Positions 11,397 through 24,448 are shown, counted from the stretch's first letter. The stretch is DNA of 64,000 nucleotides from Favolaschia claudopus (GCA_037176885.1 JAWWNJ010000087.1:496001-560000); one strand, 5' to 3'. The notes: a model not told the origin generated them from the letters alone. A program made the numbers and translations.

Positions 11397-14300
11397 ATGT
11401 ACCATGATGAGTTACCGCACGAAGTCATTCTGGCAATACAGCGAGTCTTGGAGCTTCCCTCTGGAGAGGACGCTGACCCCTTAGACTCGTTGTCGAATGA
11501 GTTCAACTCTGTTGCAATATTGAATGGGTTCTTTCCAGACGGTATGCTGAATAGTAACATTTGCGAAGTGTAGCTAATCTAGCGTTAGAGGCGTCTCTCG
11601 CGCACATAGCCTCCGTTCAAGCACGTCTAGTAGAAAGCCAGAGAGAAATACAACGTGAAATAGATGCGTTACAAGTCGAGTTGAAACAGAATCAGGATCC
11701 AACACGAATGCAACTCATTCAAGAAATGATTTCTGTAAGTGCTTCAACGTCTCCAACTGTATCATGCCATATCTAGCGCCTCTCGACAGGACCTGTTTGG
11801 ACAAATGTCCCGTATACGCGAGAAGGCTACTGAGTCAGAGGCCGTTGTAAGAAACATCACCAAGGACATACAAGTTTTAGACCTTGCGAAGAGAAATCTA
11901 ATCCTGAGCATGACGACGCTCAAAAGGTTGCAAATGCTCGGTGCGCGTGTATTCGATGACGATTCGATCGTTTCGTTCATGAGTTTATAGTAAACGCGCT
12001 CGCACAGCTGGAAGACTTTGTGAAGGAGAAGAAATATGCAGATGTTGCACAAACATTAGCAGTGTGTAACTGTTCCAATGTTCCATATGCAGATGTTCAC
12101 CGTTTCGACTCTAGGCTGTTAAGCAAATTTCCGGCTTCTTCAAGCCTTACATTTCCATTCAGCGCATATCGCAAGTTTGGAAGCATATTCAAGAACTTCA
12201 AGGCCAGATTCGGACTCATCTCGATCACGACTTTGATGCATTGTGAGTTGCCTGTCTTTGCTGAGCCTCGACTAATCGCAGAACTGTCAGCTACCTACAA
12301 GACCCGTCCAAACCAATCAAACCGAGCGTTATAGCAGACGCTTGTTCAGTGGTGGATGTTCTCGGAGCAGACGTTCGCGGCCAAATCATCGAACGTTACG
12401 TTGCGATAGAGCTAAAGGAATATCGAAGGATTTTTCGTACCAGCGACGAGGCAGGGCAGCTAGATAACATATCAAGGCGCTTCGCCTGGTTCCGTCGTCT
12501 GTTGCAAACACACGAGGTTGAACAGGGTCGTGTCTTCCCCTCAGAATGGAGAGTTGGCTGGTATTTACTTGCTAAATTCTCGGAAATTACCCGGTACGAA
12601 TATTCCTCTCATGTTATTTATCTGCTAAAGGCCGCATTTTCAGGGACGATTTAGCGGCGCTCCTTTCTAAAACCGGAGCTTCTTTGACCGTGAAAACCTT
12701 GCTGGACAATTTACAATTAACGGCGGAGTTCGAGGCATCTATGGTTAAGAAATGGGCCACCCCTGTGAGAGCTTGGGTTCGCCATCCATTGAACCATGTT
12801 TTGCTCATAGTCGCAATCTAGTTGCAAGAGATGCTGAACACCGCCGCTACTCCGCATTCCGCGCCGCCGAAAACGATGACTTCGGCATTTGAACCTCACA
12901 TGAACGTTTTCGTCGATGCTCAAGACAAGTACTTACACATCAATTTCTGTCGGATTTCCTCCTCAACCGTACCTAGAGCCCTTGCAGATATGTTAGCGCC
13001 CCATCGAAAAGGCCGCTTAGTGAAATCGCCTCGTCCTTCGCTGGACGTGGACCACGAGATTCCGGGCGAAGACAAGAATTTCATGGTTCTCCCGTCATCA
13101 ACAGAGCTATTCTATTTCTACGGGCAAAGTCTCGAACAATGTGCCAAGCTGTCGACTGGAAAGCCACTGTTCAATCTTTCTGCTTTGCACAAGAAATGGT
13201 TACGGATTTATGCCGGTAAGTACTAGCGAATGCATACTGTTCACTGAAGTAGATATGTTTCAACAGAGGATGTTCTCGTCGCCAGCCTCAAACGGCAAGT
13301 TTTTCTATGCAATTCCTTTTGCCACGTTGACACGACAATAGGCCTATTTCTCAAGTACGAAGGTCGACAGACTCTCGATTCGAGGTGGCAGAATTACAGC
13401 AGTCTTCACTCGTCATCAACACGGCCGATTATTGTCAAACTACAGCTCTAGAAGTAATTTCATTGTACCTGCATTGATGCCTCTCACCCGTTGTCAGTTA
13501 GAGGAGAAGATTCGGGGCAAAGTTGACGATGAGTTCAAAGAGAAAATATCTCTGCAGGCAGAGCGAGATCACTTCCTCAGGTTGGTGCCCGTCACAGTTT
13601 CAATCCTTTTGCTGACTCCCGGTCAGCGTTATATCTGCTGCCATCGTGATACAATTGCGAGAACTGGAAACTGCTTGTGACCCTGCATTCACCGCCATGT
13701 CCCGCTCCGCCTGGAGTACTGTGAAGCAAGTCAGCGGTCAATCTCCGCATATCGTCGAGCTGGTCAATGTCGTAGACCAAGTGGTAGAGTCGGTGAAACC
13801 TTTCATTGAGCAAAAGAAATATCTACGAAACTTCTTCGACAAAGCCTGCAGGTATATTCACTGTCTTGAATGTCACCGAACAAGCTGAGCGTATCGACCA
13901 GCCTCATCCTTGCGAAATTTACTAATGCCTTGGTCAAAAGCCGACCTCTGAAGGAGATCGGAGCTGAGCAGGTATGTTTTTATCTCTTGCTACAAGATGC
14001 AGCTATATGACCTATACAAAGCTGTTGATAGATCTGCAAGCCGTCAAAGCTTGTTTGCTCAAGATGCCTGGCGAATCGTTGGTCACGACGACGTAGGTGT
14101 CTACGACTTACCTTCCATAATCAAGCGCTGACGCATGTCCAGCTACACTCGTGGATTGACCAAGAGTACCACCCAGCTAGAGACGCTCCTGAAAGTAATA
14201 GTCACCCCGGTCGTGCGTAACGGTCCCGCTTTCTCACTTCAATATCTATGAATTTATCGTTCGTTACCTCCAAGGATCCCCCTGAGGGCTTCATCCTAAA

Positions 14301-14776
14301 TTACACCCTGTTGATCAAGGACGCCTCTTTCTCAAATTTCCAAAAGGTTCAATTTCTCCTGTTCTGTTTCTACGACAATCTGAACTACAGTTTCCCAGAT
14401 CTTGGACCTAAAGGGAACGCCGAAGGCAGACCAAAACAATCTTCTCGATTCGTTCCTTACCATCACCAGCACTAACGATGACCTCGAGAGTACATCCTTC
14501 CTCTCCGCGCTCGACATGGACCCCGCTGGCCCAACACAACTCAGCAGTAATTTGTCCAGTCCAGGGGGCAGTCGGGTGTCCTTGCCACTGAGTGGAGGCG
14601 GCACCGTCACCGAAAGTAGCATTTTTGCGAATCTGACTTCTCCAGGCAACAGCGGGCCATCTACAGGAGCGAGCGTGGCTGATGGGCGACCGGGAGATCA
14701 GAGACAGGTCTTTTCAGATTTCCGGCGTTTTGTTAGCTTCGGGTTACGGAGGGATACACAAACTCCAGGTCAATGA
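11397..14776 (+). CDS. VPS53: GARP complex subunit VPS53
   Basis: A subunit of the Golgi-associated retrograde protein tether, which captures endosome-derived vesicles at the trans-Golgi. The start at 11397 gives MYHDELPHEVILAIQRVLEL, the usual beginning of Vps53. Exons then give AILNGFFPD, a long helical N-terminal region (ASVQARLVESQREIQREIDA), REKATESEAVVRNITKDIQ, VLDLAKRNLILSMTTLKRL, and the signature DDLAALLSKTGASLTVKTLL. Middle exons include EDKNFMVLPSSTELFYFYGQ, a conserved core segment. The last exons read PEGFILNYTLLIKDASFSNF then LDLKGTPKADQNNLLDSFL, followed by a Ser/Gly-rich tail ending at 14776. About a dozen short introns interrupt the gene. It starts only about 190 bp after the upstream regulator's stop, in the same direction. 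Confidence 0.9.
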
Positions 14777-14981
14777 TAGTTGCTTGGTTTCTATTGTTGT
14801 CATCGAGTGCACTGAGTCTTGAGTTCATCATGTCTGACTCCCAACGAGTACACGCACATCAACAACAGGTAAAAATACAAAGTTTTAAAACAGCGAAGAC
14901 TGGTAAAATATGTACATCGAAAAAAGACCGTATAATTTATCCAGAGTCCAGATTCCCCCGAAGATAAAAGAGTGGCAGATG

Positions 14982-17900
14982 TTATAAATCGCGGGCCTTG
15001 GAGGTAGAGGATCCTTGGCCGAAATGGGAGCTTGGTCCAGGACTGGGGGTAGTATTAAACCTAGCCGCAGTCGGTGTGGGCGTGCTAAGCATGAGACTCG
15101 GCGTTGAATGCATTCCGACGACACGTTGTACAATATACGGCGTCTCTTCTGGAGGCGGGGGAGGTACAGGAGGTAAAGGCGGATGCGCAGGTAGATACGA
15201 ACCACCACCAGCATGTTCATCAGAGTCGCTCTGCCTGAAGTGTATATCTGAAATGGACATTGGCAGATCGCTGTCGGTCGGCGACGTCGGGAGGCTATTG
15301 ATCAGATCAGCGGGATGCGCATTCAAACTGCTGAGAGCGCTGGCGCGGTGAGGGTGAGGTTGCTGCCTTTCAGGCAGTGTCAATTGTGTCGCGATGGTGG
15401 TTTGAGGACGCATAAAGGTCCCTTCAGGGTGATGAGGTGATGGGGGGAGAGAAACGGGGAAGGGGAAATTAGAGTCGGACGAGCCGTTCGAGTCCTGACG
15501 CTCTGGGTGATTGTCTGAACTCGGCGCAGTCGTCAAGCTCCAGCGCGATGGGGGCTGTGGGGGAGGGACGAGACTTGCGACATTGCTGGAGCCTCCGGTA
15601 CTCCAATGTGAGTGTCGGACTTGGTGTGATGAGCCAAATGATCGCGAAGAGGAAGAATAGTCCCGAGAAGGGGACATGATTGAGCCTTCGGATGAGCTCG
15701 CAAAGTCAAGGAAGGAGGTGTCACGGAGGTGGTCGCTGGCTTGAGGCATGAGTCGAGAGGATGCAGCGGACGGAGATTGTTGCGGGCGACCCTCGTCGGG
15801 TACGGACAGGCCCTTCCCTTTCTCGCTGGTTCCGTCTAAGAGTGCTTCATCGAAACGCACACGAGACTGTGTAGAGAGTCGAGCAGCCCTTGGATCGTTC
15901 TGGTCGAAATCAAGATGGAAGGGGCTGGATAGCCGAAGAGACAAAGCGTCTGGACCCTCGACCTGGGTCGAGCTGATCTCAGCGCCATGGGTTGCGGGTA
16001 TAGAAGGAGGGGAGAGGGAGGAAGATGCCATTTGTCTGTCTCTCGACTCTTCCTTTTCCTTCTTGCGGCGTTTGGTGCGCGCGCGGTCGGTTTCGACTGT
16101 CCTCGGGCTCAGACTGCGCAGTGCAATCCGTGCGGTTCCGTCCCCGAGGATGCTGTGACTATCGTCGGCATCGTAGTCGCGCACACTACCGCGGTCATCG
16201 ACTCTTGCGGAGTATAGAGGTTGGGATGATTGTTGAGGGGGAGGCGGGACGGGAGGAAGGGAGGAAAGAAGGGGAAGAGGAGGCACGTCAGAGGTTTGTG
16301 GGAGTCCGTCAGTATGGGCTAGCAGCGCTCCGTCGCTGCCAACGCGAGAGTGAGTGTTTGGGTAAGCTGAAGGTCGGACGGGGGAGGGCGGGCCCGAGGG
16401 AAGGGTGGTAGGATGTAAGGAGGGCGAGGACATGTATGACAAGGAGGAGATGCCAGAAGCATCCGCTCGATGGCTAGATTGCGGGTTAGATGGAGCAGAT
16501 TGCGAGCCAGACCGTGACCGCGGCTGAAGGGGTAAATCGAGCATGAATTTGGGCGAAGAGGGTGAATTATTCCGACTTCTACGAGACCACATCCCGCTTC
16601 TCTCTCGGCTCTTTCCCTTGCCTTGATTGAGGTTTGGGTATTCGCCGTTCGAGGAAGAGGATGTGCTCTTGTACCCGCCGTCTGACGCAGCGCCGAGATC
16701 GTACTCAACATCGGACCTCGATGCTTCTCGCCTCCCCGAGGAATCAGAGTGTCTGAACGCAAGTCCGAGAGCACCACGACCCCAACTTCCCAGACGACCG
16801 CCTTCCACCTCATCCTTCCACTTGGCAAACCCACTCCTCTTACTCGTCCGGTCTCGCGAAGGTCCAGCAACAGCAACATCTTCATAGTAGCTCTTTTTAT
16901 GGGGGTCTTCAGCAATGTCGATGACGAGGACACTCTCGCCATCTATATCCTGCTCGATCTTCGCCTGTTGCCGTTTGAGCATTTGCTGTCGTCTTCGATA
17001 GGGTCGATACACCAAGAAGAACAGCAGTCCACAGACAGCCAGGAAGAATAAGAGTACGCCGGCGAGAACAAGAGCAGCTATTGTGCCGCTTGATAACCCT
17101 TTCATGACAGAAGCTCCGTTATTCGACGGAGATGCACTACCTGACGGATTGGGAGCGGAATTCGAGGGACTGTGAGAAAAACAAGTTGAGAAAATTCGCA
17201 AGACTTGCGAAAATCGAAGAAACGCACGCGTCAGAGAGGGCCCAAACGCTGGTGCCGCCCACAGGTAATATAAGTTCGGCTCCATCCTCAGTGTTCACAA
17301 TTTCGAGGGTGTGAGTGGCCTGGGCGTCTAATCCAGAAGCATAGAACAACAGAGAGTTCGGCTGAGAGAACGCCGACTTTGCTGAAAACGAGGTCGTGAT
17401 GTTGTCAAGGGTGACAGAATAACTTGACGCCAGTCAGTCCATTTCCCCGATGATAACCACGAATTATACTGACTTGCCAGCTTCCGGAGAAATGGATCCA
17501 AAAAGTTGGACGGCGGTGCCTTGATTCAGGATGAGATAGCAGATACGACTGAGAGGTCATAGACGGACCGTTAAACTGGATTGAAGCACTATCTCCTGCA
17601 GTCGTCGACTGATGGGACGTGTCCGAGTCGTTAACAAAAGACCATTTTCCGACAAATGAGAAAGTGTCATTCAACACTTGTTCCGAGAAGGTCAAGCTAT
17701 TACAATCCATGAGATTCGTTTCAATAGCTGAATGGCAAGAAACGCACTTGAGGACGCTACTCGGAGAAGGAAGAGCAGATATTATCGCATAGTCAAACTC
17801 GAAGAGAGCGTTTGTTTCCTCCGTCTTCACTGTCAAGGTCAGAACGTGTTGGGCATCGTTGAGGTCGTCAATCGAGAAAAGGACGCCGGCGGTCAAATTA

Positions 17901-18255
17901 GCTGATGGTGTAGTATCCACGACTTGATTATCAATGTCTATAGTGTAGGAAGAGTGGGTCGTGTTCCCGAGAAGCTTTATGCCGATACCTGAGGTGTCGC
18001 GAACTGATCAGGGAGGAAAAGCGCGCCACATCGTAGTATGTACGCACCGTCCCAGCGTATTTGCAAAGAGGCATCGTTGAGACTTGTGATGTGTAGACTG
18101 GTCCCGGAGCCAGTCTCCCCGCTGGCGGTTGCGAAACCGGGGTTTGTCCAATGTTCGGCGAAACCAGCAGAGAGATTTGGAGGGAAAGTACTGGCTATCG
18201 GAGCGTAGAGAACGGCGGGGCTGGTGTCATCTACCGAGAAGACTATGCTTGCCAT
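14982..18255 (-). CDS. Single-pass membrane protein with long Ser/Pro-rich cytoplasmic tail
   Basis: Start at 18255 (MASIVFSVDDTSPAVLYAP). The N-terminal roughly 350 residues have the look of two beta-sandwich units common in agaricomycete membrane proteins: a VDD-x-SP opening, HITSLNDASLQIRWDG, then VDTTPSANLTAGVLFSIDDL and a second half with NASQ-like sites. A short linker (PSNSAPNPSGSASPSNNG) leads to one transmembrane helix (IAALVLAGVLLFFLAVCGLL) at about 17020-17090, followed by the basic stop-transfer RPYRRRQQMLKRQQAK. The remaining roughly 600 residues are rich in Ser, Pro, Arg and Asp with many possible phosphorylation sites and proline runs (PPLPPVPPPPPEETPY). Topology suggests a plasma-membrane sensor or anchor. 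No enzymatic domain is visible, and no classic signal peptide precedes the ectodomain. Confidence 0.72.
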
Positions 18256-18500
18256 TTAATTCATGGGGGAAGCGCTAGACGGTAGGCCGGGACCAGACGA
18301 GGGAAGGCCGGGGTCGAATGTTGCCAGGAGGGAAGGCTAACTTTCCGTTGGTTACTATAAATCATTTACTAGTCCTTGCGTTCCCAACTGCAAGCGGCCG
18401 TTGACACTTTCTTCTTTACCCCTTCAATCTGTTGACTCCGGTTTGACCTTCAATTTAGTCTTTTTGCCTTTCACCGTCACTGACGCCCTAGCTGACGACT

Positions 18501-20655
18501 ATGGAACCAGGCACCCCCGCCTTCTTCCCAGATCTTCTTGCCTACATCCGAGAACTCGCCCCTCCTTCACTTCCTGTCGATCCTGTGGTCTTTCAGTCAA
18601 TTCTTCTCTGTTTGATTGCTGCCTCAGAAAAACAGAAACATCTCCTTCTCCGTGCTCCAGCTAAGGATGTCCGTCTTGTAGTAAAACTCGCCTTTCTGGT
18701 AAGTAGCTCGGTCAAATATCTATCTTCCAGCGACCTCAGCACGCACTGCCTTGACTCGCGACCTCTAAAGTTTCTGATCTGCATCAAAGCTCTGATGAGG
18801 CTACTCGTGCGCTAAGGACTTGCATAGACTCATAGTCCTAGTCCTTTTACCCGCGTGTGCCATTTACTCCAAAGTGCTCTGTGCTGGTTTGCCGAAGCTC
18901 ACCTGTTGGCGCATTGTCTCCGGAGTGTTTAATTTGTTGCATGCATCAAGCAACGCACAGAAGCAGCAGCCACAGTTCCTTACAGTGGCGTATGCCATTC
19001 CACTTGTCTCCGGCTTCCCCGGCTTTCAGCAATTAACTGACCCGGGCCCAGACTCTCTCTTCTGTATTCGGGCTGCCGGCTCACAAGCTCAAAGTACGGC
19101 CTCCGTCGGTCGCTCCCACTCACGGCGCCCCGTTTCTGCGCTCTCTATTTCTCCCATGGTCCACTTCTATGGATTCACAAGATGAGACAATCTCTTCAAA
19201 ACTTACCATCGGCTCGCGCAACCGTACCAGAAATAACGCAACATGGGCGCGCTCTCTTTCAAAGAAACCGAGACACTCCATTTCGGAACTAGGGACCGTG
19301 AGCTCCAATCCTTTTGGTGGGGATGACGGCTTGTCATCTGCTTCAAGTTCCATGATCAACCCATTCAGTACTGCACCGCGGTCCGTGAAGGGACGTGCCC
19401 CTCTCCCGCACGCGTTCTCAGATCCTACACCACTTCGGCCCAAGCCAGATAGAGCAACTGCTCTCCAACCACGGGCTCTGGTTATTTCCGGACTTGAGAA
19501 TGCAACAATATCGTCTCAACGAGCCCTTTCAAAGGCATTGGCCGAGAAGCGTGTTGTTCTCGAGGACGAGGATGGAGACGAAGCCTACGACGAAGTTTGG
19601 AATCTACCAGACGGTTTTATCATGGTTTACGTTTGTCCTATTGATGTGTGCGAACGACCAGCTATTCATAAGACGTTGGTAGGTGGCGATTTCTCTGATT
19701 ACCGTTCAAGTTTGAATTTTATATTTGTTTTGTGCAGCTAGACAAATTTGCCATGAGCGCTACTGTCGTTCCACACCACTCCATACGTTCTCTTTTGGCA
19801 TCTCCCTCCCGCAATTCAGGTTCACATCGTAACTCACCTGCTCTGCATTCAACTCCTCTGCCATCTAGTCCGCCTACCACCAGCACATCAGCTCCGTCCC
19901 TACATCACAGCCATTCACTCCCGCCCTTCCACCACCATGTCCACCATTCTCTCCTCCAACAACCTCTTTTCCCGTCTTCTCTCATGCACGAACTACGCGC
20001 CTTGTATAGTCGCACCCATTTATCACCACTTTTAAGCCTCTATGCATCCGATCTATTGACCGCCGCACGACACCATCCTCAACTCGACGGCATGCTACTA
20101 ACCGCAAAGTCCACGAACGACGTTCTGGATCTTGCGCGCGCGGGGCGCGTAATCGGCGGTGACCTAACAGGGATGGAACTTCTCCGCGAAGACGCGGCAT
20201 TCGCGGCGGCCAAGGCACATGAAAACGGACAGGCGAATAACAAACACGAAACAGCGCAATACGATGAGCCCGGGACGCCCGCTTCGCCGGCTGTTACCAC
20301 TCCCACCCCCGGCCTCGCGGCGCACCAGCAACACGGGCCGCATCATTACCAACCGATCGAAGTCGTAGTCGAAGAGGCGGACGGGGAGTCCGTGATGCGC
20401 AGTTTGGGCGGATCGAGGACACAGGTGCACGAATCGGAGGTGGTGGTGCTCGAGGTCAGCGAGGCGGATGTGGCGCGCATTGCGCCCAGGGTCATGACGC
20501 ACCGTCTGCGCGTCCGTAATGGGCCTGAGGACGAGGTGCTTGCGAGTGCTCGATACTCGGCTGTAGGCGAGGACAGCAGCCGTCCCAATCAAAGTAAGGA
20601 TCCAGGACGGATCACGATTAAGGAGATATTGGTGCGGATATTGGCTGAAGTCTGA
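18501..20655 (+). CDS. ChlI/AAA-like protein of unknown role
   Basis: Exon 1 starts at 18501 (MEPGTPAFFPDLLAYIRELA) and ends at 18698. The next exon I can place with confidence begins at 19052 (TLSSVFGLPAHKLKV), leaving a 353-nt intron. The following exons carry LQPRALVISGLENATISSQR, ALSKALAEKRVVLED and WNLPDGFIMVYVCPIDVCER, then PAIHKTLLDKFAMSATVV. This resembles the Walker-B, sensor and lid region of magnesium-chelatase ChlI or MoxR AAA+ ATPases: a strand, a partner-loop Leu/Ala helix, the N-P/C-x-x-ER-P turn and the LLDRF box. No Walker A lysine loop is obvious, so it may not bind ATP. A Ser/Pro/His-rich insert follows, then a helical part (LLSLYASDLLTAARHHPQLD) and an acidic tail ending KEILVRILAEV. 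The family assignment is tentative. Confidence 0.6.
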
Positions 20656-20955
20656 TCGAGCGGCTCGACGTCGGTTGTTACTTGAAGGAGGTCGTCGGGA
20701 GGTCGTTGCATTGATTTATCGAGGACATGCACCATGTGTACAATAGCTTAGATGCATTGAGGATATCGGAAGTTGAATTGAACGCTGAATTCGACGCCTG
20801 CCAAGTGAGAATGCCCGAAAGATACAGCGTGTTAAATGAGTGAATGACAACAGAAAGACAGTGGTAGGGTATTAGTCCAGGTCGGACGGATAATGAATAC
20901 AATAATAGTAATCAAGTATTGTTTTTTTCAATCAAAACGGTGGGGTTTATCCATC

Positions 20956-23900
20956 CTACAAATCCAGGGTGCCCTGGAGCTCGATGTTCCTCGAGGACTT
21001 GCCGATGTAAACCTTCAGCTGTCCACTCGATTGCACCCACTTCTGCTTCTCAACATCCCACGAGCTGACATCCTTCAACCGAAGAGGAATCGTAACAGTC
21101 TTGGTCTGCCCGGGGTTCAAGAACGTGCGGGCAAAGCCACGGAGAGCCTTCTGCGTGACACCGAAGGAGTTGGGCGGGCCGATGTAGAGCTGCGAGACCT
21201 CATTGCCGGCGACCTTGCCAGAGTTCTTGACCTTGAAGGAGACGGTGGCGATGGTCTTGTAGAGCTCGGCGGGGCCACCGACGTCACCGACGGGAGAGGA
21301 CCCGGCGGGGAGTGCGCTCGCGGTGGAGGTGGCGTTTCCAGAGGCGGAAGCGGAGGCAGAGGCAGATGCGGACGCGGAAACAGAGACAGACGCGGGGGCG
21401 CTGGACACAGCGGGCGCAGATGCGGAGGAAACAGGGGCGGAGGAAACAGCAGCCGAGGTGGAGCTGGCAGCATGAGGGAAGCTGGCAAGCTTGCTCGACG
21501 AGACTGCAGCACTGGAGCGCGCAGTGGTGCTGGTGCGGTGCAGGGCCGCAATTTCACGGCGGCCGCGAGACTTGGAGACCTGGAGTCCGGAGTACGAGAA
21601 CGACGTATAGCTCAACCCGAAACCGAACTCGAAGCGGGGCTCGATGTTCTTCAGGTCGAACCACTTGTAGTCGATGCTCACGCCCTCGGTGTAAGTGATC
21701 TGCGGGACCTTCTCGTTGCTCTGGTAGAGAATGTCAGCGGGGTAGTCTCCGCGCTGCTTGGCAATGGTGTACGGAAGGCGGCCACTGGGGTTGGTAGCTT
21801 GGGGCGAGTCGGAGAAGAGCACATCAACGATGGCATTCCCGGTCTCTTGTCCGGGGATACCAGCGTGGAGAACGGCTGTGACGTTAGGGTTGTCGATCCA
21901 GCTCTCGACGAGGACGGGGCCGACGACGTGCTGCACGACGATGGTGTTGGGGCAGGAGGCGGCGACGTTCTGGATGAGCTTCTCGCCGTTGGCCCAGAGG
22001 GTGAGGTTGTTGCGGTCGCCGGCATTGCCGTCTACGGTCAAATACCTGCATCATTCAGATATCAGTTCTGTTTTAGGATTGCTCGAGCGGAAGTTGGCTC
22101 ACCCTTCACCAGAGTCAGCGTTGACGAAAACGAGGCAGGTGTCAGAGACAGCGGCGACGGAGGATTGGGCTTTGAGGTTGTAGTCATCAAGAACGCCCTC
22201 GATGACAACGGTCGGGTTGATGGACTGGATGTGTTGGGTGATGGCGGCGAGAGGATCGATGAGGTACGGGAAGTTAGCAGTTCCTGAACCCCAGCCCATG
22301 GCGAGTGTGCCTTCGCTGCAACCCTTACTGAAAGAGAATAAGTACTCGAGCAAGGAAGCCACAGAGGTAAATAAGAAGCACTCACTCATTCTGTCCATTG
22401 CTGCAGATGTTGGGGCCAAGGGGATGAGGACCAGCGTCACTGCCGAAAACTCCGATGCCTACACCAGTTAAGAATCGGCAAGAGGAGTCAAAAGGAATGA
22501 ACAAACATACGCTTGAGGCTCTTGACAGAAAGCGGGAGCGCGCTCTTGGTATTCTTCAGCAAAATCGTGCTGGCAGCCCCGATTTTACGGATGAGCTTGT
22601 AGTGGTCGGCTTGGACGCTGAAACGATCGCGCAGTCAGCATTGAATCGAAAGCCACACGCAGACAGCAAACGTACTTGACGTGCTCATTGACTTTCTCTC
22701 CGTTCAAGTATGTCTGCTGGGTGAGCTGGGAGAAGCTGACGTGAGGGTAGTTCTTGTCCTGGCCCATCTTGTACCAAGCTGCGATGGTGCGGGTAACCTA
22801 CGAAACATTAATTAGCATGACCAGAATGTGTGTAACAAATAAAATGCAAGTCACCATATCGTCAACTCGGGACTCGGGGACGGATCCGTTCTTGACCATG
22901 TCGATGAGAGCTGCACCCCAGTAGGAGTTGGTGGCGGTGGATGGGTCGGGGTTGTTTTGCTCGCCGACGCCCTGCAAGGATTATATCAGATGGAATGGAA
23001 GAAAAGTGTTGAGATAGTAAATATCACATACGTAGCCGACGAAACCAGGCATGTTCATGTCGAGCCCAGCGAGCGCAGGCTGCACACCGTTGATCATGGC
23101 AGCCCAATCGGAAACGATAAAGCCTACAGTTGAAAACCATGTCAATCTCAACCCGTCATCAATAACATAAACACAACGCACCCTGGAAACCAAGTTCCTC
23201 CTTCAACACACCTACACGCCTGCGTCAGTACCATGGTGCTGGTCGAAACAAACGAGACTGACCATTGATCAGCTTCGAGTTCTGGCAGGCCTGCGTCTGG
23301 TTGACGTGCTGGTACGAGCACATAACACTCCCGACACCGGCGTGGACGGCCTCAGCAAAGGGCCAGAGGTAGAGCTCATGCAGAGTCTTGTCGTCGATGT
23401 TGGAAGACGTGATCTGCGGGGCCGAGGAGCCGCCACGGTAGTGTTCTTGCTCGTTTCCAATGCTAAGTAAGTTAGGAAGATAAACGCCAGATCGAAGGGG
23501 TTGAAGGAAGGAATACAACATACAAGTGCTTGACGTTAGCAATCACACCAACACTTTGGATACCCTCGATGGTGGCCACGGTGGCCGCACCGGACAAGAA
23601 TGGATCTCCACCAAAACCTTCCCAGTTCCGCCCACCGGCAGCAACACGCCCTGGGACGCGCGTTAATGATGTGACGACGAATGATGTACAGGCAGGCGCG
23701 GCCACACACCCATGTTGGTCATCGGACCAAGAGCGACGTTAACACCCTTGCCGCGGTGCTCTTCACCCATAGCGACTCCGCGCGCTCTATGAACGGACGA
23801 TGGAGCATTCATTCAGAACGCAGACAAAACTAAACAGAATAAATAAATAAAACTCACTTGATGAGATCGACATCCCAAGTCGCGGCGGCATTGATAGCAG

Positions 23901-24431
23901 CGGGGAACGCGCTGGCGAAGTCGGCGAAGCGGACACCGAGAGGGGAGTCCTCGAGACACAAGCCGGCCCAACCGAGGCGGGGAATTGTCTATAGTGCGGG
24001 GAGACATCGACATCAGCATCATTCCGTTTTTCGGTGTCTCGTGTGATACCGATCGTCCATGTGGGACCGACGGTGCGGGGACGGACGTAACAACGTCAAG
24101 TATAGAATGATTAAAAATTTTGAGAATGAATGGCACGAACCCCAGTGTTGCCGACACAGCGACCCAGGACGTCAACGCCAGTGGTGACGTTGATTTTTTC
24201 AGGCAGAGTGAGCCCTTTGACGAATGTTCTGGCGCGCGCGACGGCGGAGGCCCAGTCGCCGGATCCCTTCACATCGGGAGCAGGGAGGAAGATGGGGGAC
24301 TCCCATTCTTCGAACCCGGGGGGCGCGGCGTCGGGGATGCCAGTGGTAACGTCGGAAAGAACGTGGACGGCGAGGAGTGCCAAGGATAGGATGCGGAGCA
24401 AGCCGGGACGCAAAGTAGAGGAGGAGGACAT
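20956..24431 (-). CDS. Secreted GH3 beta-glucosidase
   Basis: An extracellular glycoside hydrolase family 3 enzyme that releases glucose from cellobiose and beta-glucans. Start at 24431; the signal peptide is seen as [18 protein letters not shown]. The gene has about ten short introns. Landmarks in order: the N-terminal barrel with [15 protein letters not shown] and [20 protein letters not shown], then [30 protein letters not shown], and the nucleophile motif SDWAAM (Asp coded near 23105). The second domain contains [32 protein letters not shown] and [19 protein letters not shown]. After [14 protein letters not shown] there is a Ser/Ala-rich insert of about 100 residues, then a fibronectin-III-like domain ([20 protein letters not shown]) ending at 20956. 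It converges on the ChlI-like gene. Confidence 0.93.
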
Positions 24432-24448
24432 GGTGCACTCAAGAATGG

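Noticed and set aside
15748..16411. Overlapping plus-strand ORFs
   Set aside because: They are shadows of the minus-strand membrane-protein tail exon, which has a coherent continuous protein.
20893..22287. 464-codon plus-strand ORF
   Set aside because: It lies exactly opposite the well-supported GH3 coding exons and owes its length to the GC-rich Ser/Ala repeat. Its composition (Gly/Arg-rich) has no family features.
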